From positions 1 to 12,163 of the forward strand of contig JBMNSG010000065.1 of the NCBI GenBank assembly GCA_050945075.1: a DNA stretch of 12,163 nt, in the 5' to 3' direction. The first letter of the stretch is position 1. Every line of letters starts with the position of its first letter. The notes under the pieces were generated by a model. The model did no database searches, had not been told where the DNA came from, and saw only the letters and a program-made list of their open reading frames with translations. This document shows positions 1 through 6,399 of this stretch, one piece after another. This DNA is from UBA7485 sp050945075 (lineage in GTDB: Bacteria; Bacillota; Clostridia; Eubacteriales; Eubacteriaceae). Made by a program: the position numbers and the translations under genes.

Positions 1-1
1 A

Positions 2-1948
2 ATTTGTACTGAAGTGATCGGTGTTCATGGTACTTATACGCTGGAAGCTACAGGTAATCGTGCCATCTGTATAAACTGCGGTCAATGTGCCAATGTCTGT
101 CCACCTGCCAGCATTACTGAAAGATATGAATATCAGGATGTTCGAGATGCCATTGCAGATCCGGACAAGATTGTGATTGTCAGTACCTCACCGTCTGTCC
201 GTGCAGCGCTGGGCGAGGAATTCGGCATGGAAGCCGGCAGCTTCGTACAGGGGAAAATGGTGGCACTGCTTCGGGCACTTGGAGCTGATTATGTACTGGA
301 TACTAATTTCGCAGCTGACATGACGATAGTCGAAGAAGCCAGCGAGCTGGTTTCAAGAATTACCGAAGGAAGCGGACCGCTGCCGCAGTTTACAAGCTGC
401 TGTCCGGCCTGGGTCAAATTTGCGGAAACCTACTATCCGGAGCTTCAGGATAATATCTCATCGGCTAAAAGTCCGATCGGCATGCAGGGTCCGACAATCA
501 AGTCATGGTTCGCGAAAAAGATGAACCTGGCTCCGGAAAAAATCGTCAATGTCGCGCTGACGCCGTGTACAGCGAAAAAGTTTGAAATCAGGCGTTCGGA
601 AATGAATGCTGCAGGCAGACTTGCTGGCAAATCGGATATGCGGGATATGGATCATGTTATTACAACCCGGGAACTGGCCATGTGGGCCCGTGAGACAAAG
701 ATCGATTTTGATTCACTTCAGGACAGTGATTATGACCGTCTGATGGGTGAAGCATCAGGTGCCGGTGTTATTTTCGGCAATACCGGAGGGGTCATGGAAG
801 CAGCGCTTCGAACCGCTTACGAATATCTGACCGGAGAACCAGCACCCCGGGCGCTTTATACGCTCGAACCGGTACGCGGTTACGACGGAATCCGGGAAGC
901 CAGTCTGGAAATCGCCGGGATAACGGTGAATGTTGCTGTAGTGCATGGCACTGCCAATGCACGCCGGATGATTGAACGAGTAAAGAGCGGGGACAAGACG
1001 TATCATTTTATCGAAGTCATGACCTGCCCGGGAGGCTGTATCGGAGGCGGCGGACAGCCGCGTAATCTGGCCGCTGATGCCGATGAAATCCGACAGGCCC
1101 GTATCGCGTCTTTGTATTCACGCGATGAAAAGATGACACTCAGACTGAGTCACGAAAATCCCGAAATCAAAAGTCTTTACCAGGAATTTTACGGGAAGCC
1201 GCTGAGCGGGCTTGCCGAAAAAATGCTGCATACCAGTTATATGGACAGAAGCAGCGATTTACATAAAGGAGAAAAGAAAATGGCAAAATGGAAATGCAAG
1301 GTTTGCGGTTATATATATGAAGGTGACAGTCTTCCGGCTGATTTTGTCTGTCCGGTATGCAAACAGCCGGCATCATCTTTCGAAAAAATCGAAGAAGCAC
1401 CGGTAACAGACGGGAATCCGTATGCCGGAACCAAAACAGAAAAGAATCTGCAGGATGCTTTTGCCGGAGAAAGTCAGGCGCGGAATAAGTATACATATTT
1501 TGCTCAGGTAGCAGAACGCGAAGGATACGACCAGCTGGCCGATCTGTTCTTAAAGACTGCCCGTAATGAACAGGAACATGCCCGTGTCTGGTTCCAGGAA
1601 CTTGGCCAGATCAAGGGTGTAGCAGAAAACCTGCTGGCTGCCGCCGAAGGTGAAAACTACGAATGGACCGACATGTACGATCGTATGGCAAAGGAAGCAG
1701 ACGAAGAAGGTTTCTTTGATCTGGCAGATCGTTTCCGTAAGGTCGGAGCGATTGAAAAACGTCATGAAGAACGCTATCGCACACTGCTCAAAAATGTAGA
1801 AATGCAGCAGGTATTTGAAAAGAGCGGGCAGACCATGTGGGAATGCCGTGTCTGCGGTCATATCGAAGTCGGTGTCAGAGCACCGGAAGTATGCCCGGTC
1901 TGCAGGAACAGCCAGAGCTATTTCGAAGTACACATGGATAACTATTAA
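2..1948 (+). CDS. [FeFe]-hydrogenase fused to rubredoxin-rubrerythrin-rubredoxin (5' partial)
   Basis: A soluble cytoplasmic iron-sulfur fusion enzyme. The reading frame is open to the left edge, so the true start is outside the window; residue numbers count from the codon at 14. Visible parts in order: a [4Fe-4S] ferredoxin motif (C19, C22, C25, C29, then Pro); the H-cluster domain with L1 TSCCPAW (127-133), L2 TPCTAKKFE (183-191) and L3 CPGGC (C338, C342) followed by GGGQP; a small-subunit-like tail with SHENPE and ending near LHTSY; a rubredoxin-like knuckle (C428, C431, C446, C449); a ferritin-like diiron domain (E486, E519, H522, E547/E550, E581, H584); and a second rubredoxin-like ribbon (C611, C614, C627, C630). 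Hydrogenase domains interconvert H2 with protons and electrons, and rubrerythrin reduces H2O2. Electron flow from H2 or ferredoxin to peroxide in one polypeptide is my inference. The L2 Met of prototype enzymes is Thr here. The PerR-type gene downstream supports a peroxide role. Confidence 0.93.
   Translation: MCTEVIGVHGTYTLEATGNRAICINCGQCANVCPPASITERYEYQDVRDAIADPDKIVIVSTSPSVRAALGEEFGMEAGSFVQGKMVALLRALGADYVLDTNFAADMTIVEEASELVSRITEGSGPLPQFTSCCPAWVKFAETYYPELQDNISSAKSPIGMQGPTIKSWFAKKMNLAPEKIVNVALTPCTAKKFEIRRSEMNAAGRLAGKSDMRDMDHVITTRELAMWARETKIDFDSLQDSDYDRLMGEASGAGVIFGNTGGVMEAALRTAYEYLTGEPAPRALYTLEPVRGYDGIREASLEIAGITVNVAVVHGTANARRMIERVKSGDKTYHFIEVMTCPGGCIGGGGQPRNLAADADEIRQARIASLYSRDEKMTLRLSHENPEIKSLYQEFYGKPLSGLAEKMLHTSYMDRSSDLHKGEKKMAKWKCKVCGYIYEGDSLPADFVCPVCKQPASSFEKIEEAPVTDGNPYAGTKTEKNLQDAFAGESQARNKYTYFAQVAEREGYDQLADLFLKTARNEQEHARVWFQELGQIKGVAENLLAAAEGENYEWTDMYDRMAKEADEEGFFDLADRFRKVGAIEKRHEERYRTLLKNVEMQQVFEKSGQTMWECRVCGHIEVGVRAPEVCPVCRNSQSYFEVHMDNY
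1265..1282 (+). promoter_or_regulatory. Internal Shine-Dalgarno and ATG before the rubrerythrin module
   Basis: AAAGGAG at 1265-1271 lies 8 nt before an in-frame ATG at 1280. This ATG opens a 222-residue stretch holding exactly the rubredoxin-rubrerythrin-rubredoxin part. The hydrogenase part ends in its usual C-terminal pattern only a few codons earlier. The site is either an active internal start giving a separate rubrerythrin, or the remains of an intergenic region from before two genes fused. Sequence alone cannot decide which. Confidence 0.55.
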
Positions 1949-2041
1949 TCGAAGAACCATGTAATAAAATTCCTGAAATACGCGGTTTTTCAGCCTTCTG
2001 CATGATAAACTTAATAACTAAACCAATTCAGGAGAATTTTC

Positions 2042-2443
2042 TTGGCACAGATGAGAAACAGCCAGCAGCGAAATTTAATCGTCAGACTGCTTGAAAATAA
2101 CAGAACACATCCCACGGCAGATGAATTATATGAAATGGCCCGGGCACAGGAACCTAAAATCAGCCGGGGCACTGTCTACCGGAATCTGAATCTGTTATCC
2201 GACCTGGGCGAGTTACAAAGACTATCGGTACCGGGCGGACCAGATCATTATGATAGTAATACGAATAAACATTATCATTTTTTCTGTAGAAAATGCGGCC
2301 GCGTCTTTGATGCGCCGATTCCCTATCACGATGAACTGAACTGCACGCCGGAAGCTATGAAGGGTTTTCAAACGGAAAGCCACCGTCTGCTGTTAATCGG
2401 ACTGTGTCCGGACTGTGCGGAAAATGAAGCAGAAGACAAATGA
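2042..2443 (+). CDS. perR: PerR-type Fur-family peroxide-sensing repressor
   Basis: A 133-residue winged-helix repressor, likely controlling peroxide defence. The start is TTG at 2042, because AGGAG at 2030-2034 sits 7 nt upstream; the ATG at 2051 is badly spaced. All residues of Bacillus subtilis PerR align with a constant offset of 14: regulatory-metal ligands H23, D71, H77, H79 and D90 (H37, D85, H91, H93, D104 there), and structural zinc pairs C82/C85 and C122/C125. Asp rather than Glu at D90 is the trait that separates peroxide-sensing PerR from Fur. The DNA-recognition region is about residues 40-57 (SRGTVYRNLNLL). It lies 93 bp after the hydrogenase-rubrerythrin gene with only a weak hairpin between (1973-1993), so co-transcription is likely. 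I found no convincing PerR box in the gap. A manganese or iron Fur paralogue is the less likely alternative. Confidence 0.83.
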   Translation: MAQMRNSQQRNLIVRLLENNRTHPTADELYEMARAQEPKISRGTVYRNLNLLSDLGELQRLSVPGGPDHYDSNTNKHYHFFCRKCGRVFDAPIPYHDELNCTPEAMKGFQTESHRLLLIGLCPDCAENEAEDK

Positions 2444-2558
2444 TCCGTTCCATAGATAAACTGTTCTGTGAACGGTCCTGTAATTAAGATCAAATCCAAA
2501 AATTTGATAGAACCGGCCTGCATCCTCATACCCCCCCTTGATGGTGCAGGCTGGAAAC
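2444..2558 (+). other. Structured, gene-free stretch with successive RNA hairpins
   Basis: This is the first part of a 305-base gap (2444-2748) with no credible gene. It holds a stem of about 11 bp with one bulged C (arms 2445-2456 and 2465-2475), a small TCAAAT/ATTTGA hairpin (2490-2507), and a 10-bp stem with one G-U pair (arms 2513-2522 and 2545-2554) whose 22-nt loop carries seven consecutive C. The terminator hairpin follows 4 nt later. It could be the folded 3' UTR of the perR-like mRNA, a small RNA released from it, or a leader. I could not match it to a known riboswitch, and no promoter within it is clear. Confidence 0.4.
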
Positions 2559-2600
2559 AAACCTCCGTGTCGTTTGAAGTCGATGCGGAGGTTTTATTTG
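2559..2600 (+). terminator. Intrinsic terminator after the perR-like gene
   Basis: AAACCTCCG (2559-2567) pairs with CGGAGGTTT (2586-2594). Two G-U pairs and TCG/CGA continue the stem to about 14 bp around an 8-nt loop, and the stem runs into TTTTATTTG. It most likely ends the hydrogenase-rubrerythrin/perR transcript. Confidence 0.85.
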
Positions 2601-2640
2601 TATCAGAATAGTTTTGCCAGAACTGTAAACCGTTAATTAG

Positions 2641-2669
2641 TTCAGTTTTTTCAATACAAATGTTATAAA
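2641..2669 (+). promoter_or_regulatory. Extended -10 promoter for the first AraC-GH39 gene
   Basis: TGTTATAAA (2661-2669) is an extended -10 (TG, one base, TATAAA). A weak -35 TTCAGT (2641-2646) lies 17 nt upstream of the hexamer. It follows the terminator and precedes the regulator start by about 80 nt. An inverted repeat GAACT (2620-2624)/AGTTC (2639-2643) overlaps the -35 and could be an operator, perhaps for autoregulation. Confidence 0.5.
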
Positions 2670-2748
2670 ATAGTCTGGATAATGGAACAATCTTCATTGA
2701 TTTCGTTTATGTGGGATTGGTTTATGAATTGGTACAGGGAGAATACAA

Positions 2749-5160
2749 ATGGCAGGATACATGCGCAAGGAAAAACTGAAACTGGAGGTACTCAGCACCG
2801 TTGAGTCAAAAGAACGGTTTTATCAGGATATAGAACTGTATTATATTCTGGACGGGGTACTGAATCTGACAGTGGATAACCGGATTATCCAGTTAAAGCC
2901 GGAAGATATTCTCGTGGTCAATGCCAATAAGAAACATGGATTCACTGCTACTGATAACATACTGTTTGCCAGATTAAATATAGCCTATGAACTGGTCAGC
3001 GATGTTGTTCAGAAATCGGAAGTGATCTTTCGCTGCGATTCTACCCGTGATACAGGAGAAGGATACCAGGAACTGCGCCGGGCGATGAAAAGGTTGTTAA
3101 ACAACTACCTGAGCACACAGGGAGATGTCACAAGCTTCGGACATATAGCACTTTGCTACCAGGTCATGAATATCCTGACCATCAACTTTATGGTTCAGAT
3201 AGTAAACAGTAACAATATGACTGATGAAGAAAAATTCGAAACCAGGATTATGCAGATTAGTAATTATATCCGTGAGAATTACAGTCAGCCAATCAGCATA
3301 AAGGAACTGGCAGATAAACTGTATCTTTCCAACGGTTATCTTTCCCGCTTCTTTAAAAAGAATTACGGAATGAGTTTTGCTGAATATCTGACCAATATCC
3401 GCCTGTATCATGCTGTAGACCAGCTTTTGTACACGGAAGCTCCCATTACCCGTATTGCCTATGATAACGGGTTTCCGAGTGTGGCTGTTTTTAACAAAAG
3501 CTTTAAACAGGCCTATGGACTGACACCCACATCCATGCGTAAAAATGCAGCCGCCAGGACAGCTGAACCGGATTCTGAAGAGCAAGAAAACGATGATACG
3601 ACTGTCCAGCTGGAAGAATATCTGAAAAATGAAAACGCAGATCAGAGCATTGAAGAAACGCCGGATATTATCGAAAAAGAACACTCATTAAAAACATCAG
3701 CTCCGCTTGAGCCTGTCTGGCAGAAAATCATTAACTGCGGAGCCGCAGAAGACCTGCTGAATTCGGAAATTCGCGATCACATCGCGTTATTAAAAGATAC
3801 ACCTGGCTTTGAATATGCTCGTTTCTGGAATCCCTTTACCAGACAGATGATGATCGATATCGATCTTGAAGATAACAGTTATAATTTTTCAAGATTGGAC
3901 TCTGTTTTTGATTTTTTGATTCAGAATGGATTTAAACCATTGCTCGAGCTGGGGCAGAAGCCTAAAAAAATCCAGCGGAAACTGCAGGATATAGTGGTTT
4001 GCGAAGATGAACAGAATGTGTTTAGTTCAATTGAACAATGGGACAGACTCATCGAAGCATTCATAAAGCATCTTTCACACCGTTACGGATCAGAAGTCAT
4101 AGACGACTGGAAAATAGAAATCTGGTATGACATTCATTACCTTGACTGTGAAGGCGGCATCCGCGATTATTATCAGATTTTCGATCATACCTATGAAATA
4201 GTCAGACGGTATTCCGAAAAACTGGAGGTCGGTGGAGCCGGACTTCAGATAGATTCGAAAACCGCACGCAACGAACAGTTTCTCAGTCAGTGGAGCAGGT
4301 ATAAATATAAGCCGGATTTTGTTTCCTTTATGTATTACGCCTACGAGCTGGGAGAAAATTATGAGGAAAGTACATCAAAACGCCATACTGATAATGAAGG
4401 CCTGCTTCACAGACTGAATCAGGTAAAAGAGCTTCTTGAAAAAACAGGATTATCTGATAAACAACTGTATCTGTCAGAATGGAATATCAGTATTTCTGAC
4501 CGCAACAGTATTAACGATTCCTGTTTTAAGGGAGCCTACATCGTTAAAAATGTGATTGATGTTTATGATAAGGTTGACGGTATGGGTTATTTCAGAGGGA
4601 CTGACAGGACTTCGGAATACAGTGATACGTCAGAGCTGCTGTTTGGCGGTGTCGGATTGTATTCAAAGGATGGAATTCTAAAGCCGGCGGGCGTGGCATT
4701 TCAGTTCCTGAACAAGCTCTACCCGTTTCTGACAGCAGCCGGCCGCCATTATCTGATTTCCACTGATCAGAAGAACGCCTGGGGAATTGTCTGTCATAAC
4801 CAGCGCAAACTCAGCTATATTTACTATCTGACTGATGAAGATCAGATTGACAAAAGGGATATCGGCAAGTACCTGGAAGACCGCGACAGTCTGGAACTGC
4901 GTTTGAAATTAACGGATGCTGCAGAAGGCTGGTATCATGTAAAAACCTATCGTCTCAGTGAAACAGAAGGGTCAATTCTGAATAACTGGGAACAGCTGGG
5001 ATATGAAAAATATCTGTCTACAGGAGACATCGGCTATCTGGACAGAGCCAGTGAACCCAAGCTTTCGATCCGGAAAATCAAGTCTGCAGATGGTGCGCTG
5101 GACATACGGATTCGATTGGCAGCAAACGAGATTGCTTTTATCAAAATTGAGAAAATTTAG
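2749..5160 (+). CDS. AraC-family regulator with C-terminal degenerate GH39-like domain (copy 1)
   Basis: An 803-residue predicted cytoplasmic transcription factor. Residues about 10-120 form an AraC-type cupin sensor (IELYYILDG). About 167-266 is the double helix-turn-helix of AraC proteins, with ELADKLYLSNGYLSRFFKK and FNKSFKQAYGLTP. An acidic linker (about 267-310) leads to a GH39 beta-xylosidase-like TIM barrel and C-terminal sandwich. Fold landmarks are YNFSRLDSVFDFL, GGAG, the nucleophile region LSEWNIS (E577) and GILKPAGVAFQFLNKL. The acid/base motif WNEP is WYDI (D461), 116 residues before E577, close to the 117 of known GH39 enzymes. RFHG has become RFWN, and the StHxY histidine is also gone. 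I infer a sugar-binding sensor rather than a hydrolase. AGGGAG (2736-2741) is 7 nt before the ATG. It has its own promoter and terminator and precedes the isomerase-oxidoreductase pair it may control. Confidence 0.85.
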   Translation: MAGYMRKEKLKLEVLSTVESKERFYQDIELYYILDGVLNLTVDNRIIQLKPEDILVVNANKKHGFTATDNILFARLNIAYELVSDVVQKSEVIFRCDSTRDTGEGYQELRRAMKRLLNNYLSTQGDVTSFGHIALCYQVMNILTINFMVQIVNSNNMTDEEKFETRIMQISNYIRENYSQPISIKELADKLYLSNGYLSRFFKKNYGMSFAEYLTNIRLYHAVDQLLYTEAPITRIAYDNGFPSVAVFNKSFKQAYGLTPTSMRKNAAARTAEPDSEEQENDDTTVQLEEYLKNENADQSIEETPDIIEKEHSLKTSAPLEPVWQKIINCGAAEDLLNSEIRDHIALLKDTPGFEYARFWNPFTRQMMIDIDLEDNSYNFSRLDSVFDFLIQNGFKPLLELGQKPKKIQRKLQDIVVCEDEQNVFSSIEQWDRLIEAFIKHLSHRYGSEVIDDWKIEIWYDIHYLDCEGGIRDYYQIFDHTYEIVRRYSEKLEVGGAGLQIDSKTARNEQFLSQWSRYKYKPDFVSFMYYAYELGENYEESTSKRHTDNEGLLHRLNQVKELLEKTGLSDKQLYLSEWNISISDRNSINDSCFKGAYIVKNVIDVYDKVDGMGYFRGTDRTSEYSDTSELLFGGVGLYSKDGILKPAGVAFQFLNKLYPFLTAAGRHYLISTDQKNAWGIVCHNQRKLSYIYYLTDEDQIDKRDIGKYLEDRDSLELRLKLTDAAEGWYHVKTYRLSETEGSILNNWEQLGYEKYLSTGDIGYLDRASEPKLSIRKIKSADGALDIRIRLAANEIAFIKIEKI

Positions 5161-5173
5161 CAGTTTTAACTCA

Positions 5174-5218
5174 GGAAGGTCATTCATGAATAGATGAATA
5201 TTGACCTTCTTTTTTTAT
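5174..5218 (+). terminator. Intrinsic terminator after AraC-GH39 copy 1
   Basis: GAAGGTCA (5175-5182) pairs with TGACCTTC (5202-5209). An inner TTCAT/ATGAA pairing (5183-5187/5194-5198) closes the loop, and a run of T begins at 5210. It starts 14 bases after the stop codon. Confidence 0.85.
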
Positions 5219-5279
5219 TTTGCTAAAAACATGTAAAAGATGTCATTTTAAGCCCGTTAACAGTGCCGGATTCTGGAAG

Positions 5280-5341
5280 TTGCGACAGACTGATCCCGAT
5301 AAAATAGAAGCATAAAAGAAATCACAATTACACAGGGATCA
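5280..5341 (+). promoter_or_regulatory. Possible operator and promoter region upstream of the isomerase gene
   Basis: A perfect 7-bp inverted repeat, TGATCCC (5291-5297) and GGGATCA (5335-5341), flanks 37 AT-rich bases. A -10-like TAAAAT (5300-5305) lies just inside it. The nearest -35-like hexamer, TTGCGA (5280-5285), is only 14 nt upstream, so a standard unregulated promoter is not evident; this would suit an activator-dependent one. Placement between the regulator's terminator and the isomerase start makes it the likely control region. Confidence 0.35.
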
Positions 5342-5366
5342 TCGAATAAACAGAAAGGTGAAAATC

Positions 5367-6281
5367 ATGAAACTGGGATTAATCACAGCAATTTGTGAAG
5401 GCATGACATTTGAAGAAACAGTGGACTTTGCAGCAGAAAACGGACTGGAGTGTCTGGAGGTAGCCTGCTGGCCCCGGGAAGGTGCTAAACGCCGGTATGC
5501 AGGTGTCAGTCATATTGATGTTGCAAACCTGGACAAGCAAAAAGCAGACGAAATCCTTGATTATTGCAATAGCAGAAATGTTGAAATATCTTCTCTGGCT
5601 TATTATCCGAATACAATGGATCCGGATCTTGAAAAGAGACAGAAATATATTGAACATCTGTATAAACTGATAGACGCATCGGCAATGCTGAAGGTTAACA
5701 TGATCACAACTTTTGTAGGCAGAGATCCTTCAAAGACGGTTTCTGAAAATCTCGAAACAGTCAAAAAAGTATGGCCGCCGATTGTTCGCTATGCAGAAGA
5801 CAAGGGTGTAAAAATCGGAATTGAAAACTGTCCGATGTACTTTACTGAAGACGAATGGCCGGGCGGACAGAATCTTATGACTTCACCCTCCAATTGGCGT
5901 AAGGTTTTTGAAATTATTGACAGCCCCAATTTTGGAATTAATTACGACCCTTCACATTTTGTCTGGCAGCAGATTGACTATATCAAGCCGATTTACGAAT
6001 TTGCTGATAAGATCTTCCATGTTCATTTTAAAGATATCAAGCTGTTTGGGGACAAGCTTGATGATGTAGGCATTATGGCTGTACCGCTTGAATATATGAC
6101 ACCGAAGATTCCGGGACTGGGTGATGTTGACTGGGGTAAATATGTTTCAGCATTGACGGATATCGGCTATGACGGATACGCCTGCATTGAAGTAGAAGAC
6201 AAATCTTTTGAAGGCAGTCTGGACCAGGCGAAAAAAGCCGTTGAGCTCAGTGCGAAATACTTAAGAAATTATGTGATCTGA
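5367..6281 (+). CDS. Sugar phosphate isomerase/epimerase-like TIM-barrel protein
   Basis: A 304-residue protein of the xylose-isomerase-like TIM-barrel (AP endonuclease 2) superfamily, cytoplasmic, with no signal peptide. The ATG at 5367 is chosen over the in-frame GTG at 5358, because that GTG lies inside the AGAAAGGTG Shine-Dalgarno. A divalent-metal site typical of the family can be placed at E153 (GIENCP), D194 (YDPSH, with H197 nearby), H220 (HVHFKD) and E275 (IEVED). Relatives isomerise or epimerise keto-sugars, dehydrate inosose (IolE-like), or act on 3-keto-glycosides; the substrate here is unknown. The gap to the next oxidoreductase (start 6400) is 118 bp with no terminator, and the two share the terminator at 7455-7489, so they probably form one operon acting on the same keto-sugar. 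Family assignment is firm; the specific reaction is not. Confidence 0.87.
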   Translation: MKLGLITAICEGMTFEETVDFAAENGLECLEVACWPREGAKRRYAGVSHIDVANLDKQKADEILDYCNSRNVEISSLAYYPNTMDPDLEKRQKYIEHLYKLIDASAMLKVNMITTFVGRDPSKTVSENLETVKKVWPPIVRYAEDKGVKIGIENCPMYFTEDEWPGGQNLMTSPSNWRKVFEIIDSPNFGINYDPSHFVWQQIDYIKPIYEFADKIFHVHFKDIKLFGDKLDDVGIMAVPLEYMTPKIPGLGDVDWGKYVSALTDIGYDGYACIEVEDKSFEGSLDQAKKAVELSAKYLRNYVI

Positions 6282-6399
6282 CAAAAAACAGGAAAACAAT
6301 ACGATAGCAGTGTCATAAATGAATTCAAAAGAAAGCAGGCTTAAAAGACAGGCCAGTATCAGTCATTCATTTGTGAAATTATACGAAAGTGAGAATAGC

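Noticed and set aside
1949..2041. Possible PerR box and terminator between the hydrogenase-rubrerythrin and perR-like genes
   Set aside because: AT-rich stretches such as TTAATAACTAA do not fit the 7-1-7 palindrome, and the CTGAAA/TTTCAG hairpin (1973-1993) is only 6 bp with no clean T run.
2444..2600. Known riboswitch in the structured gap
   Set aside because: No conserved core that I could recognise (for example fluoride, preQ1, THF, yybP-type) and no promoter just upstream; it is recorded only as structured RNA of unknown role.
2625..2638. cre-like TGTAAACCGTTAAT before the first AraC gene
   Set aside because: The central CG is displaced by one base relative to the consensus.
6319..6399. 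N-terminal extension of the first Gfo/Idh/MocA enzyme from the upstream ATG
   Set aside because: There is no Shine-Dalgarno before 6319, the 27 residues do not resemble the family, and ATG 6400 gives the standard Rossmann start.
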